Source: Flagellimonas eckloniae (GTDB taxonomy: Bacteria; Bacteroidota; Bacteroidia; Flavobacteriales; Flavobacteriaceae). From it: DNA of 64,000 nucleotides. Below the pieces are notes generated by a model. That model made no database searches, was not told the origin of the DNA, and saw only the letters and a list, made by a program, of their open reading frames with translations. Position numbers and translations under genes: made by a program. The stretch covers positions 1,660,501 to 1,724,500 of the forward strand of contig NZ_LCTZ01000002.1 of assembly GCF_001413955.1 (NCBI RefSeq), read 5' to 3'. Shown in pieces: positions 17,309 through 27,798 of the stretch; position 1 is the stretch's first letter, and each line of letters opens with the position of its first letter.

Positions 17309-19252
17309 ATGGCAAAAGACAACAACAATTCTAATACTCCTAAGAAACCTCGTTTTAGTTCTTGGTGGATTTACGGTGTGGTAATCGCATTAATTATCGG
17401 TTTTCAATTTTTTGGAGGGAATAGTTTCTCCAGCACAGAAAAAACCACGACCTCGGAACTACAAGAGTATTTAAGAAATGGAGACATTTCCGAAATCTTG
17501 ATTATAACGAATGCAAGACAGGCAAAGGTATTCTTGACTGAAGAAGCACTTCAAAAAGATGTACACAAAAATGTTTCGGAGAAACCTTTTAATTTTTCTG
17601 CAGGAAAAATTCCACAGTACATTTTAGACTATGGGGACCTTCAAAATTTTGAGGACGAAATAAAAAGCATCAAAAAAGAAAACAATCTTGATACAATTGT
17701 TGATTTTGATACAGAATCAAACGTTTTAGGAGAGTTATTGCTCTCACTACTTCCATTTGCATTGATTATAGGTATTTGGATTTATCTGATGCGAAGAATG
17801 TCTGGTGGTGCCGGCGGTGGTGCTGGAGGTCAGATTTTCAATATAGGAAAGTCAAAAGCAAAACTCTTTGATGAAAAAACAGATACCAGAACTTCATTCA
17901 AAGATGTTGCAGGACTTGAAGGAGCAAAAGAAGAGGTTCAAGAAATTGTAGAATTCCTTAAGCACCCGGATAAATACACTTCTTTAGGAGGAAAAATACC
18001 CAAAGGAGCCTTATTAGTAGGACCTCCTGGAACCGGTAAAACCCTTTTGGCCAAAGCAGTGGCAGGAGAGGCTAAAGTTCCTTTTTTCTCGCTATCAGGC
18101 TCAGACTTTGTGGAAATGTTTGTTGGTGTAGGTGCTTCAAGGGTTCGTGACCTTTTTAAACAAGCAAAGGATAAATCCCCTGCAATTATTTTCATTGATG
18201 AAATCGATGCGATAGGTCGAGCAAGAGGGAAAAATAACTTCACAGGTTCCAATGATGAACGTGAAAACACACTGAATCAACTACTGACAGAAATGGACGG
18301 TTTTGGCACAAACACCAATGTTATTGTACTTGCCGCCACCAACCGCGCAGATGTATTGGACAAGGCATTGATGCGGGCAGGTCGTTTTGATCGTCAAATT
18401 TATGTTGACCTTCCGGACATAAGGGAAAGAAAAGAGATTTTTGAAGTTCACCTACGTCCCATAAAAACCGCAGAAACCCTCGATTTGGATTTTCTTGCCA
18501 AACAAACGCCTGGTTTCTCTGGAGCGGATATTGCAAATGTTTGTAACGAAGCGGCTTTAATTGCAGCCCGTAAGGAAAAGAAAGCGGTAAATAAGCAAGA
18601 TTTCTTGGATGCTGTAGATCGAATTGTAGGAGGCCTTGAGAAGAAAAATAAAATAATAACTGTAGAAGAGAAAAAAACCATTGCATATCATGAAGCTGGT
18701 CATGCAACTGTAAGTTGGATGTTGGAGCATGCCGCACCCTTGGTAAAAGTAACCATTGTACCTAGGGGACAGTCTCTTGGCGCAGCTTGGTATTTACCGG
18801 AGGAACGCTTAATTGTCCGTCCAGAACAAATGCTGGATGAAATGTGTGCAACTATGGGAGGAAGAGCAGCGGAACGGGTTATTTTCGATAAAATATCCAC
18901 AGGTGCATTAAGTGATTTGGAAAAGGTGACAAAACAAGCGAGGGCTATGGTTACCATTTACGGTCTTAATGAAGAGTTGGGGAATATTACATATTATGAT
19001 TCCTCTGGAAACAATGAATATGGGTTCACTAAGCCTTATAGTGAGGAAACAGCCCAGAAAATTGACGAGGAAATATCAAAAATGATAGAGGAACAATATC
19101 AGCGGGCTATTAAACTGTTGGCTGACAATAAGGATAAACTAAAGGAGTTGGCAGATAGACTTTTAGAAAAAGAAGTTATCTTTAAGGATGATTTAGAAAA
19201 GATTTTTGGAAAAAGACCTTTCGAAAAAGAAGAATTGGAGCCAACCGAGTAG
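17309..19252 (+). CDS. ftsH: ATP-dependent zinc metalloprotease FtsH
   Basis: A 647-residue membrane AAA+ protease that degrades unstable membrane and soluble proteins. Two membrane segments (about 18-36 and 140-160) flank the periplasmic domain. The AAA domain has Walker A GPPGTGKT at about 238-245, Walker [16 protein letters not shown] and the second region of homology ([20 protein letters not shown]). The protease domain carries the zinc site H461-E-A-G-H465. A glycine-rich linker GGAGGGAGG precedes the AAA domain. Lying next to cdsA and psd, it fits the role FtsH has in controlling membrane lipid synthesis elsewhere. Confidence 0.98.
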   Translation: MAKDNNNSNTPKKPRFSSWWIYGVVIALIIGFQFFGGNSFSSTEKTTTSELQEYLRNGDISEILIITNARQAKVFLTEEALQKDVHKNVSEKPFNFSAGKIPQYILDYGDLQNFEDEIKSIKKENNLDTIVDFDTESNVLGELLLSLLPFALIIGIWIYLMRRMSGGAGGGAGGQIFNIGKSKAKLFDEKTDTRTSFKDVAGLEGAKEEVQEIVEFLKHPDKYTSLGGKIPKGALLVGPPGTGKTLLAKAVAGEAKVPFFSLSGSDFVEMFVGVGASRVRDLFKQAKDKSPAIIFIDEIDAIGRARGKNNFTGSNDERENTLNQLLTEMDGFGTNTNVIVLAATNRADVLDKALMRAGRFDRQIYVDLPDIRERKEIFEVHLRPIKTAETLDLDFLAKQTPGFSGADIANVCNEAALIAARKEKKAVNKQDFLDAVDRIVGGLEKKNKIITVEEKKTIAYHEAGHATVSWMLEHAAPLVKVTIVPRGQSLGAAWYLPEERLIVRPEQMLDEMCATMGGRAAERVIFDKISTGALSDLEKVTKQARAMVTIYGLNEELGNITYYDSSGNNEYGFTKPYSEETAQKIDEEISKMIEEQYQRAIKLLADNKDKLKELADRLLEKEVIFKDDLEKIFGKRPFEKEELEPTE

Positions 19253-19303
19253 TCTATTCTTCTAGATTAATGTCAATTTAAATAAATGCCCTTGATACCA
19301 TAA

Positions 19304-19912
19304 ATGGGAGTTTTTGATAAGCTTTTTGGAGGTGGTAAAAAAGTTTCCAAGGAAACCGTGGAAACACGTGGGGATTATATGCCCAATTTAAAGATTCCCG
19401 TGGATGAAAAATTCACAATCTACTTCAAGAAAAATGGAGGCAAGTTCATTTATTGCGAAAATGAGCTCGAAGTTTCCGATGCATTACAAAGCATAATTTC
19501 TGAAAACGATTGGCAAAGTCATTTTTTTTATACACTTGACCAACGATTACAAAGTCGGTTTTCTTCTGAAAAAATTCAGTTTACCACAAACCGAAAAGAA
19601 AGCGATATTTTCTTTACTACCTGCGAGCATTTAGTGGCCCATAATGGCTCTATTTTAGTGTGTTCAAATCAAATCAAGGAAAAAAAACTTGATGAACTCC
19701 CCTCCAATCTAATTGTATTTGCCACGACAAGTCAGTTAGTAGATTCAATAAGTGAGGCTTTGAGAATCATTAAAGAAAAATATAAGAAAAATATTCCTAA
19801 CAATATTACCACGCTCAAGCACTTTGAACCCACTCCAGAAAACAAAAATGATTTCCTTTCCTACGGAAGTGCTTCAAAAAATGTATATCTTTTACTGCTA
19901 GAAGACTACTAA
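19304..19912 (+). CDS. LUD domain (LutC-like) protein
   Basis: A 202-residue protein with features of the LUD domain of lactate utilisation proteins LutB/LutC: strand-rich segments FTTCEHLVAHNGSILVCS and LPSNLIVFATTSQLVDSISEAL, and the end SYGSASKNVYLLLLEDY. It lacks the iron-sulphur ligands of LutB. The N-terminus MGVFDKLFGGGKK is amphipathic and basic and might touch the membrane. It sits between ftsH and cdsA in a same-strand run, a position kept in Flavobacteriia (from memory of the group), so a role near the membrane or lipid genes is more likely than lactate use. Function unproven. Confidence 0.7.
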   Translation: MGVFDKLFGGGKKVSKETVETRGDYMPNLKIPVDEKFTIYFKKNGGKFIYCENELEVSDALQSIISENDWQSHFFYTLDQRLQSRFSSEKIQFTTNRKESDIFFTTCEHLVAHNGSILVCSNQIKEKKLDELPSNLIVFATTSQLVDSISEALRIIKEKYKKNIPNNITTLKHFEPTPENKNDFLSYGSASKNVYLLLLEDY

Positions 19913-19916
19913 TGGC

Positions 19917-20720
19917 ATGAAAGAAATTCTAAGGCGCTCTATTACAGGGGTTATCTATGTGGTGCTCCTAATGGGAACCGTTTTTTTAAACTCAGATGCT
20001 TTTGATTTTCTTTTTATGGCATTTGGACTCGCTTGTCTTTATGAATTTAAGAGGATTGTGCAGCTAAAGGGCTATTACATCTTTATTGCGTATTTGGCGC
20101 TTTGGTGGGCATTTATCTATTTAATCCATGACACCACCCTAATTACCATTCTAATGTTATTGACCATAACAGTGGATTTGGCATTGCTTGCTTTTTTGTT
20201 CACCAAAAAAAATGAAAAACTCACTGATTTTCAGAAATTTATTGTAGCTGTTTTTTATATAGGTGGGGGATGTATCTTTTTAACCATGATTCCCTACAAA
20301 CAAAATAATTTTGCCAAGTTTTTAATAATGGGCATATTTATTTTAATCTGGGTAACCGATACTTTTGCCTATTTGGTTGGCAGAACTCTGGGTCGTACAA
20401 AACTTTATCCTGCAGTTTCTCCAAAAAAAACCATTGAAGGTTCTTTAGGAGGTCTTATTTTTGCATGGATAGCAGCATATATTTTATCAAAATATGAGCC
20501 TAGTCTAACCTTAAACGAATGGTTAATTCTTGCTACAGTTATTGTTATTGCAGGAGGTTTAGGCGATTTGTTGGAATCTAAATTTAAGCGTGCAGCCGGG
20601 GTAAAGGATAGTGGAGCCATATTACCAGGGCATGGTGGAATTTGGGATCGTTTGGATAGTCTTGTGTTTGCCGCACCATTTGCATATTTAGTTTTAAATA
20701 TATTTTCCTATGTTTCATAA
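19917..20720 (+). CDS. cdsA: Phosphatidate cytidylyltransferase
   Basis: A 267-residue integral membrane enzyme making CDP-diacylglycerol from phosphatidic acid and CTP, the precursor of all phospholipids. Several hydrophobic segments fill the first 180 residues. The family signature appears in LYPAVSPKKTIEGSLGG and in the segment GGLGDLLESKFKRAAGVKD followed by DSGAILPGHGGIWDRLDSL. It starts 4 bases after the LUD gene and overlaps psd by 11 bases, so the genes form a tight operon for phosphatidylethanolamine synthesis. Confidence 0.96.
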   Translation: MKEILRRSITGVIYVVLLMGTVFLNSDAFDFLFMAFGLACLYEFKRIVQLKGYYIFIAYLALWWAFIYLIHDTTLITILMLLTITVDLALLAFLFTKKNEKLTDFQKFIVAVFYIGGGCIFLTMIPYKQNNFAKFLIMGIFILIWVTDTFAYLVGRTLGRTKLYPAVSPKKTIEGSLGGLIFAWIAAYILSKYEPSLTLNEWLILATVIVIAGGLGDLLESKFKRAAGVKDSGAILPGHGGIWDRLDSLVFAAPFAYLVLNIFSYVS

Positions 20721-21375
20721 AGAGGGTCAAAAAATTATAATTGTCACTTTTCTTATTGTGGTTGCCATTTTATTTTCCGCTCAACATTTCATCAACATTG
20801 AGTGGCTGAGAATAGCTGTTCAAATTGCGGCCCTGATAGTATTGATTTTAATATTACAATTCTTTAGAAACCCAAAAAGACCCATCACCCCAAGTTTTAA
20901 TGAAATACTTGCTCCGGTAGATGGTAAAGTTGTTGTTATTGAAGAGGTGGAAGAACCTGAATATTTCAAGGGCAAACGCCGACAAGTTTCCATATTTATG
21001 TCTCCTTTGAACGTCCATGTTACGCGCTATGCGGCCAGTGGTACGGTTACCTACTCAAAATATCATCCAGGAAAATATTTGGTGGCTTGGCACCCAAAAT
21101 CAAGTACAGAAAATGAACGCACCACAGTTGTTCTCCACACTCCCAAATTTGGAGAAATTGGATACAGACAAATTGCGGGTGCACTAGCACGCCGCATCGT
21201 AAATTATGCGGAGGAAGGCGAACAAGTGACCCAAGGACAAGACGCTGGGTTTATTAAATTTGGTTCTAGAGTAGATTTGTTATTACCATTAGATTGTGAT
21301 ATTGCCGTAAAACTGGGCCAAAAAGTGGTTGGAGCCAAGACTTGCATTGCAGCTCTTAGAAAAAAGGATGACTAG
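20710..21375 (+). CDS. psd: Phosphatidylserine decarboxylase proenzyme
   Basis: A 221-residue short-form Psd, which turns phosphatidylserine into phosphatidylethanolamine. Two N-terminal membrane segments lie at about 10-50. LAPVDGKVVVIEEV, SIFMSPLNVHVTRYAASG and YHPGKYLVAWHPKS are typical. The self-cleavage site is G185-S186 in IKFGSRVDLLLP, where the serine becomes the pyruvoyl group. The gene overlaps cdsA upstream and the acyl-CoA-binding protein gene downstream (8 bases). Confidence 0.95.
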   Translation: MFHKEGQKIIIVTFLIVVAILFSAQHFINIEWLRIAVQIAALIVLILILQFFRNPKRPITPSFNEILAPVDGKVVVIEEVEEPEYFKGKRRQVSIFMSPLNVHVTRYAASGTVTYSKYHPGKYLVAWHPKSSTENERTTVVLHTPKFGEIGYRQIAGALARRIVNYAEEGEQVTQGQDAGFIKFGSRVDLLLPLDCDIAVKLGQKVVGAKTCIAALRKKDD

Positions 21376-21631
21376 TAAAGCATTACATAAAAAGTTTGAG
21401 GAGGCGGTAGCTTATGTAAACAGTTATAAAGAACCTCTTCCAGCTGATCTTTTGCTAAAACTGTACGCCTATTATAAAGTAGCAAACAGAAATTTTGGAA
21501 ATCCTGGGAGTAAAACACCACTTATCAATGCTTTTAAGGCAAACGCCATGATTCAAGCGCAAAACATAAGCATTAAACAAGCTATGAAATCCTATGTAGA
21601 ATTGGTTGATAAGGAAATCAAGAAATCCTAA
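21368..21631 (+). CDS. Acyl-CoA-binding protein
   Basis: An 87-residue four-helix ACBP, which carries long-chain acyl-CoA esters in the cytoplasm. Recognised by KKFEEAVAYVNSYKEPLPAD, LLKLYAYYKVANRNFGNPGS and ANAMIQAQNISIKQAMKSYV; the YAYYK stretch matches the YxxYK ligand-binding core. The ATG at 21368 lies in the end of psd and gives the normal ACBP length; the longer frame from 21329 only reads psd in another phase. ACBPs are mainly eukaryotic and patchy in bacteria, though known from Flavobacteriia. It closes the ftsH-to-ACBP run. Confidence 0.92.
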   Translation: MTSKALHKKFEEAVAYVNSYKEPLPADLLLKLYAYYKVANRNFGNPGSKTPLINAFKANAMIQAQNISIKQAMKSYVELVDKEIKKS

Positions 21632-21692
21632 GAAGTCAACTTTGCAATTGTATTCTTCTCTTCAGAATAGGTAAAATATATTCCCTAGAATT

Positions 21693-23984
21693 CTACTGTT
21701 TAGGTTGTTCTATTTGAACAATGATTGATTTACTAACTGGAGTATTGCTTTTGTCCGCATACAAACCAATAGGAACCAAAATGTTGGTTTCCGGAAAATA
21801 GGCACATAAGTTTCCAGAAGGAATATTGTATGGAATTACCTTAAACTTTTCTGCCCTGCGTTCCTTTCCTTTATAAAAACTGGTCAAATCCACTACTTGT
21901 TCGGATTTTAAATGCATATTTTCCATATCCTTCGGGTTCATAAAAACCACCCTTCGCTCTCCATGAACACCTCGATATCTGTCATTCATTCCATAAATAG
22001 TGGTATTGAATTGATCGTGACTGCGTACCGTCATCAAAATAAACTCATTAGGTTTTAAATTATGTTCCGGAAGTTTACAGATTGAAAATTGTGCTTTTCC
22101 TCCAGGCAATTTTGAAAAATCAGCTTCCCGAGCATTGTTCGGCAAGTAAAACCCAGAACCTTTAGATTTTTTAGAATAATCCTGATATTCTTGAAATACT
22201 TGGGAAATTTTCTCTCTAACCAAGTCATAATTACTTCCTAGGGCTTTCCAATCAATTTCGGAACTCTCTTTAAAGTAATGACTTGCAATGCTCGCAACAA
22301 TCTCAGGTTCGCTCTTTAAATTTTCACTGGCCGGTTCCATCCTTCCCATACTTTGATGCACCTTACCCATACTGTTTTCAACAGTCACAAAATTTTCCTT
22401 ATCCTTTTCTGTTCTGCCCAAAGTAGGTAAAATTAGTGCCATTTTACCCGCTGTGAGATGTGTACGGTTCAACTTTGTGCTAATCGAAACCGTTAAATCA
22501 CAGCTTTGAAGTGCTTCTGAAGTGTATTCAGTATCGGAGGCCGCAGAAACAAAGTTTCCGCCCAATGCCACAAAAACCTTGGCTTTTCCATCATGCATTG
22601 CTTTAATGGCATGTACTGTGTCCAAACCTTCCTTTACCGAAGGTTTAAAACCAAATACCTGTTCAATAGATTTGTTCAGCGGTTCTGAAACATGATGCAT
22701 AATTCCTACGCTCCTATCTCCCTGTACATTACTATGTCCTCGTACAGGACAGGTTCCTGATCCTTTTTTTCCAATACTTCCTTTGAGCAATAATAGATTT
22801 ACACATTCCTTAATATTCTCAACTCCATTTTTGTGCTGGGTAAGTCCCATAGCCCAGCAAATGATAATTTTTGATTTTTTTGCCAATACATCGACCGCAC
22901 TATCGATCATCGTAGAACTTACTCCAGATAATTCAAGTAATTTATTTTCATTCTGATGCTCTAAATCATCCAACAGTTCTTGATATCCACTAGTTTTGGC
23001 AGAGATAAATTCAGTATCGAATACCTTTTCTCCATTTTTATGTCGTTTTGCCAAACGTTTCATAATCAACTTTAACAAGGGAACATCTTGATTTATTTTC
23101 ACCTGAAGAAAAATATCGGTAAGGATGGTTCCAGAGCCCAAAATCCCACTAATCTGTTGTGGATTTTTAAATCTGTTCAATCCACTTTCAGAAAGTGGAT
23201 TAATTGTAATGATCTTACCTCCATTTTCTTTGCATTTTTGTAAAGCAGATAACATTCTAGGGTGATTGGTACCTGGGTTTTGACCAATTACCATTACAAC
23301 CTCTGCTTCGGGAAAGTCTTCCAATATAACAGAACCTTTGCCAATACCCAAAGTTTCTGAAAGCCCTACCCCACTGGATTCATGGCACATATTTGAACAA
23401 TCCGGCATGTTATTGGTGCCAAAGGCACGTGCAAAAAGGCCATATAGAAAAGCAGCTTCATTGCTAGAACGCCCAGAGGTATAGAAAATGGCTTCATCGG
23501 GAGAAGCTAAATTGTGTAGATGTTCCGAAGTAATTTCTAAGGCTTCAAGCCATGAAATAGGTTCATAATGGATTGATCCTGGTCTTAAAACAAAAGGCTC
23601 GGTAATTCTACCGCTTTTTCCTATTTGGTAATCTGTCCAGTTGGAAATTTCTTCAACAGAATATTTTTTAAAAAAATCTCGGTTCACCCGTTCATACGTA
23701 GTTTCCTCGGCAATTGCTTTAGCACCATTCTCGCAGTATTCTCCCAATTTAGAGGGTTTTTTAGGGTCTGGCCAAGCGCATCCAGGACAATCAAACCCTT
23801 CCTTTTGGTTCATCTGGGAAAGGGTTCTTAGCGACCTGAATAGCCCCGCTTCCTTACTTACATGTTCCAAAGCAGCTTTTATTCCAGGAACACCAGCAGC
23901 ATAATCAGAAGGTTCAGTAATCTTTAAATTGGAAAACTCTATAATTCCAGTTGCGGAAATATTACGCTTTGGGTAATTGGACAT
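21693..23984 (-). CDS. FdhF/YdeP family molybdopterin oxidoreductase
   Basis: A 763-residue enzyme of the formate dehydrogenase-alpha-like YdeP family. C66, C69 and C84 in DCPGCAWPDP and GEYCENGAKA replace the usual N-terminal cluster motif. Other features are FYTSGRSSNEAAFLYGLFAR, NMCHESSGVGLSETLGIGKG, VVMVIGQNPGTNHPRML, CPVRGHSNVQGDRS and MTVRSHDQFNTTIYGMNDRY, all for bis-molybdopterin guanine dinucleotide binding. No selenocysteine or export signal is seen, so it is probably cytoplasmic. YdeP is linked to acid resistance in E. coli; the substrate is unknown. It follows the dienelactone hydrolase gene by 66 bases. Confidence 0.9.
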   Translation of the reverse strand: MSNYPKRNISATGIIEFSNLKITEPSDYAAGVPGIKAALEHVSKEAGLFRSLRTLSQMNQKEGFDCPGCAWPDPKKPSKLGEYCENGAKAIAEETTYERVNRDFFKKYSVEEISNWTDYQIGKSGRITEPFVLRPGSIHYEPISWLEALEITSEHLHNLASPDEAIFYTSGRSSNEAAFLYGLFARAFGTNNMPDCSNMCHESSGVGLSETLGIGKGSVILEDFPEAEVVMVIGQNPGTNHPRMLSALQKCKENGGKIITINPLSESGLNRFKNPQQISGILGSGTILTDIFLQVKINQDVPLLKLIMKRLAKRHKNGEKVFDTEFISAKTSGYQELLDDLEHQNENKLLELSGVSSTMIDSAVDVLAKKSKIIICWAMGLTQHKNGVENIKECVNLLLLKGSIGKKGSGTCPVRGHSNVQGDRSVGIMHHVSEPLNKSIEQVFGFKPSVKEGLDTVHAIKAMHDGKAKVFVALGGNFVSAASDTEYTSEALQSCDLTVSISTKLNRTHLTAGKMALILPTLGRTEKDKENFVTVENSMGKVHQSMGRMEPASENLKSEPEIVASIASHYFKESSEIDWKALGSNYDLVREKISQVFQEYQDYSKKSKGSGFYLPNNAREADFSKLPGGKAQFSICKLPEHNLKPNEFILMTVRSHDQFNTTIYGMNDRYRGVHGERRVVFMNPKDMENMHLKSEQVVDLTSFYKGKERRAEKFKVIPYNIPSGNLCAYFPETNILVPIGLYADKSNTPVSKSIIVQIEQPKQ

Positions 23985-24050
23985 TTAGAAAAATTGATGT
24001 CTCAAATATAATTATAAACATCATTTTTTGGCTGTTTTGTACAGCTTTAG

Positions 24051-24935
24051 CTATGTTAAGTGCTTTTTGAAAAAATCGATGGTTCGTTTCCAAGCCAATT
24101 CTGCGGCCTCTTTGTCATATCGGGGAGTAGTTGTATTGTGGAACCCATGGTTCACATTTGGATAGGTAAAAGCTTGGAATTCCTTTCCATTTGCTTTTAA
24201 AGCTTCTTCAAATGCCGGCCACCCGGCATTTACTCTTTTGTCCAATCCGGCAAATTGAAGCAGTAAAGGTGCGTTGATTTTATCAATATCCTCCGTTGGT
24301 TGTCCTCCATAAAATGGAACTGAAGCCGCTAAATCCTTTACTTTCACTGCCATCATGTTCGAAATCCACCCACCAAAACAAAACCCTACTACACCTATTT
24401 TGCCGTTACAGTCTTCATGGTTTTTTAGGTATTGATAAGCTGCTATAAAATCTTCAAGCATTTCGTTCCTATCCCGTTGTCTTTGCATGGTTCTGCCTTC
24501 ATCATCATTTCCAGGGTAGCCACCTAAAGGAGATAAGGCATCAGGGGCCAACGTAATAAATCCTTCAAGTGCTGCTCTTCGCGCGGTATCCTCAATATAT
24601 GGGTTTAGTCCTCTATTTTCATGTACTACCACAATTCCACCCATTTTCTTTGTTGTCTCCTTGGGTTTTGACAATAAGCCCTTTATGGCACCTCCACCTT
24701 TAGGAGATTCATAGTCGATGTAACCTGAATCCAAATTTGGGTCATTGGGGTTAACCAACATAGTATCCACATAATTTGGCATTAAAAAACTCATGAGGGA
24801 AGCAATGGTGACACCACCAACCGCATATAGGGACAATTTTTCCATAAACTCACGCCTTTGCATCTTGTTATGGGCGTAATCATCGTATAAATCAAAAATC
24901 TCTTGCTTTATATCTGTCTTTTTTAGTTTTTTCAT
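24051..24935 (-). CDS. Dienelactone hydrolase family protein with Tat-like signal
   Basis: A 294-residue alpha/beta hydrolase. The catalytic triad of dienelactone hydrolase is visible as C186 in GVVGFCFGGW, D232 in AGLDKRVNAG and H263 in NVNHGFHN, with E106 in VVVHENRG. Before it, QRREFMEKLSLYAVGG at 26-41 followed by a hydrophobic stretch looks like a twin-arginine signal set 25 residues inside the protein. A TatA/E gene occurs at 51851-52129. True dienelactone hydrolases act in chloroaromatic breakdown, but most family members have unknown esterase activity. It is the upstream neighbour of the YdeP gene. Confidence 0.88.
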   Translation of the reverse strand: MKKLKKTDIKQEIFDLYDDYAHNKMQRREFMEKLSLYAVGGVTIASLMSFLMPNYVDTMLVNPNDPNLDSGYIDYESPKGGGAIKGLLSKPKETTKKMGGIVVVHENRGLNPYIEDTARRAALEGFITLAPDALSPLGGYPGNDDEGRTMQRQRDRNEMLEDFIAAYQYLKNHEDCNGKIGVVGFCFGGWISNMMAVKVKDLAASVPFYGGQPTEDIDKINAPLLLQFAGLDKRVNAGWPAFEEALKANGKEFQAFTYPNVNHGFHNTTTPRYDKEAAELAWKRTIDFFKKHLT

Positions 24936-24977
24936 GGCTGTACTGTCTTTAAAAAGGAAATTACCTAAAGGTATAAA

Positions 24978-27602
24978 CTACTCAAGACTAGCCAAACTTT
25001 TTTGCAAGGTTTCAATTTTGGCCTCTGCATCTGAAGCTTTCTTCTTTTCCATGGCAACTACTTGTTCCGGTGCATTACTGACAAAACGTTCGTTGCTCAA
25101 TTTTTTCTGTACGGACAGTAAAAAACCTCTAGTATAATTTAGTTCTTCAGTAATTTTTGTAATCTCAGCCTCAACATCGATTGCTCCGTTTATTGGAATG
25201 AAATATTCATTGCTTTTTACACGAAAACTTAGTGCTCCATCTAAACTTGCGTTAATTGTTTCCATTTGAGAAATGTTGCCCAGTTTAGTGATTATAGCAT
25301 TCATTATATCGCTAGCATTCTCGCTATTTACGAGAGAAAGTTCCAAGCTTTCTTTTTGTGGGATATTTTTCTTTTTCCGAATTGTACGTATACCGGAAAT
25401 TACCTCGGAAGCAAAATCAAAATCTGAGATCAGTTGATTATCAAAATCAGACTCTTTTGGCCAATTGGAAATAATCAAAGCCTCCTCTGGGGTCCGTTTA
25501 GCAATATGTTGCCAAACTTCTTCCGTCAAAAATGGCATAAAGGGATGGAGGAGTTTCAAATTTTCCTCAAACAAATGAATAACCGCATCAAAAGTAATTT
25601 TGTCAATGGGTTTTTGATAGGCAGGTTTAACAATTTCCAATAGCCATGAGCAGAAATCATCCCAAACCAGCTTATAAATAGCCATTAGGGCGTCTGAAAT
25701 ACGATATTTGGAAAAGTGATCTTCAATTTCGGACAAGGTTTGGTTAAACTTGGCCGTATACCAATCAATTCCAATTTTAGCAGCTTCTTGTTGCGGGAAA
25801 TCTGCAACTTCCCAACCCTTTATCAATCTAAAGGCATTCCAAATCTTATTTGCAAAGTTTTTCCCCTGCTGACATAAGGCTTCATCAAACATTAGGTCGT
25901 TTCCGGCCGCTGAACTCAACAAAAGTCCAACTCGGACCCCATCTGCCCCAAAATCTTCCATGAGTTTGAGTGCATCAGGCGAATTCCCTAATTGTTTTGA
26001 CATTTTGCGTCGCTGTTTATCACGCACTAGTCCCGTAAAATATACATTTTCAAAGGGTCGCTTGCCTCTATATTCATAGCCAGAAATAATCATTCTTGCC
26101 ACCCAGAAAAACAAAATATCCGGACCTGTAACCAAATCACTGGTTGGATAATAATAATTTACCTCATCGTTATCAGGAGCCAAAATTCCACCAAAAACAC
26201 TTATTGGCCAGAGCCATGATGAAAACCATGTATCTACCACGTCTGAGTCTTGACGCAAATCTGACTCATTAATTTTTGGATTCTTAATTTTTGCTTTTTC
26301 CAAGGCTTGTTCCTTGGTTTCTGCGACAACAAAATCATTTTTGCCGTCACCGTAGTAGTAAGCAGGAATCTGTTGTCCCCACCATAACTGACGGGAAATG
26401 TTCCAGTCACGGATGTTTTCCATCCAATGCCTATAGGTATTTTCAAACTTTTTGGGATATAGTTTTATATCTCCCGTCTTTAACACACCATCAATCGCAG
26501 GTTTGGCCAAATCTTCCATTTTCAAAAACCATTGATCGGATAAGCGAGGTTCAATTACTGCCTTAGTGCGCTCAGAAGTACCAACTTTGTTGGTATGTTG
26601 CTCTGTTTTTACTAAAAAGCCCTGTTCTTCAAGTTCTTTTGCTATTTCCTTTCTAACCACAAAACGGTCTTTTCCTTGGTAATGAAGACCATAGGAATTT
26701 AAGGTAGCATCTTCATTAAATATATCTACTACCTCCAGATCATGTTTATCGCCAAGGTTTTTGTCGTTTTCATCGTGAGCTGGGGTAACTTTTAAGCAGC
26801 CTGTTCCAAATTCAATATCAACATATTCGTCCTCAATAATGGGTATAACTCGGTTGCAGATAGGCACAATGGCCTTTTTGCCCCTTAAATGGTGATACCT
26901 TTCATCATTTGGGTTGATGCAGATAGCGGTGTCTCCTAAAATTGTCTCAGGTCTAGTGGTGGCAATGGTTACTTTTTCATCCGAACCTTCAATTTTATAC
27001 TCCAAATAGTACAAAGCCCCCTGTTTTTCTTCATAGATTACTTCTTCATCAGATAAGGTGGTTTTGGCTTCTGGGTCCCAATTTACCATTCGGTACCCCC
27101 TGTAAATCAATCCTTTTTCATATAAATCAACAAAAACCTTGATAACAGAGGCTGACATATCGTCATCCATGGTGAACTTTTTACGGTTCCAATCCAACGA
27201 ACAACCAAGTTTTTCCAATTGTTTGAAAATAACACCTCCATATTCGTGGGTCCAGTCCCAAACATGTTTTAAAAATTCCTCTCGTGTTAAATCAGATTTT
27301 TCAATCCCATCTGCCTTCAATTTAGCAACTACTTTAGCTTCTGTGGCTATTGCAGCATGGTCGGAACCCGGCACCCAACATGCATTTTTGCCCATAAGCC
27401 TTGCCCTACGTATGAGTACATCCTGTATAGTATTGTTGAGCATATGCCCCATATGCAATACTCCTGTGACATTGGGAGGGGGGATTACAATAGTATAAGG
27501 CTCTCTATCATCTGGCTTTGAGCTAAAAAAATCATGCTTCATCCAGTATGAATACCATTGTTGTTCTACCCTGATAGGGTCATATTTTGATGGGATTTCC
27601 AT
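24978..27602 (-). CDS. valS: Valine--tRNA ligase
   Basis: An 874-residue class I aminoacyl-tRNA synthetase. The HIGH motif is in [18 protein letters not shown], the KMSKS motif reads [11 protein letters not shown], and editing-domain motifs ([23 protein letters not shown]) are present. The C-terminus is a coiled-coil arm (about 810-874), as in ValRS. The ATG at 27602 matches the family start [17 protein letters not shown]; an extension to 27659 adds 19 basic residues without support. A promoter at 27712-27741 would give a leader of roughly 100 bases, longer than others here, with a small GGCT/AGCC hairpin near 27686-27696; no known riboswitch was recognised. Confidence 0.97.
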   Translation of the reverse strand: MEIPSKYDPIRVEQQWYSYWMKHDFFSSKPDDREPYTIVIPPPNVTGVLHMGHMLNNTIQDVLIRRARLMGKNACWVPGSDHAAIATEAKVVAKLKADGIEKSDLTREEFLKHVWDWTHEYGGVIFKQLEKLGCSLDWNRKKFTMDDDMSASVIKVFVDLYEKGLIYRGYRMVNWDPEAKTTLSDEEVIYEEKQGALYYLEYKIEGSDEKVTIATTRPETILGDTAICINPNDERYHHLRGKKAIVPICNRVIPIIEDEYVDIEFGTGCLKVTPAHDENDKNLGDKHDLEVVDIFNEDATLNSYGLHYQGKDRFVVRKEIAKELEEQGFLVKTEQHTNKVGTSERTKAVIEPRLSDQWFLKMEDLAKPAIDGVLKTGDIKLYPKKFENTYRHWMENIRDWNISRQLWWGQQIPAYYYGDGKNDFVVAETKEQALEKAKIKNPKINESDLRQDSDVVDTWFSSWLWPISVFGGILAPDNDEVNYYYPTSDLVTGPDILFFWVARMIISGYEYRGKRPFENVYFTGLVRDKQRRKMSKQLGNSPDALKLMEDFGADGVRVGLLLSSAAGNDLMFDEALCQQGKNFANKIWNAFRLIKGWEVADFPQQEAAKIGIDWYTAKFNQTLSEIEDHFSKYRISDALMAIYKLVWDDFCSWLLEIVKPAYQKPIDKITFDAVIHLFEENLKLLHPFMPFLTEEVWQHIAKRTPEEALIISNWPKESDFDNQLISDFDFASEVISGIRTIRKKKNIPQKESLELSLVNSENASDIMNAIITKLGNISQMETINASLDGALSFRVKSNEYFIPINGAIDVEAEITKITEELNYTRGFLLSVQKKLSNERFVSNAPEQVVAMEKKKASDAEAKIETLQKSLASLE

Positions 27603-27711
27603 TTTTCGGTATAGTTTTTGTCTTTTTTGATTCAGATTGGGTTTTTGAAGGAGAGACAAAATGTTAATTTATGACTATTCTCCGGCTGAGAGCCAATCTG
27701 GAAATACGAAA

Positions 27712-27741
27712 CAAAAATAAGTAACGTTATTACATAACAAA
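27712..27741 (-). promoter_or_regulatory. Bacteroidota-type promoter of valS
   Basis: On the minus strand TTTG (27738-27741) is followed after 18 bases by TATTTTTG (27712-27719), a full match to TTTG / TAnnTTTG. It lies back to back with the DUF1573 promoter; the two -33 elements nearly touch. Confidence 0.55.
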
Positions 27742-27746
27742 AGAAT

Positions 27747-27778
27747 TTTGGATGCAGGTGTGAAAACATTTACTTTTG
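27747..27778 (+). promoter_or_regulatory. Bacteroidota-type promoter of the DUF1573 gene
   Basis: TTTG at 27747-27750 and TACTTTTG at 27771-27778 are 20 bases apart. The box ends 20 bases before the ATG at 27799 and lies downstream of the alternative ATG at 27748, which it therefore argues against. Confidence 0.6.
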
Positions 27779-27798
27779 AAATTCACCCAAAACTAAAA

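Noticed and set aside
24934..25137. A short plus-strand frame between the dienelactone hydrolase and valS genes
   Set aside because: It mostly covers the antisense of the valS coiled-coil end and has no sign of being a gene.
27680..27700. TPP-riboswitch-like CTGAGA in the valS/DUF1573 gap
   Set aside because: Only this hexamer is present; the other conserved TPP elements are missing, and neither neighbouring gene is linked to thiamine.
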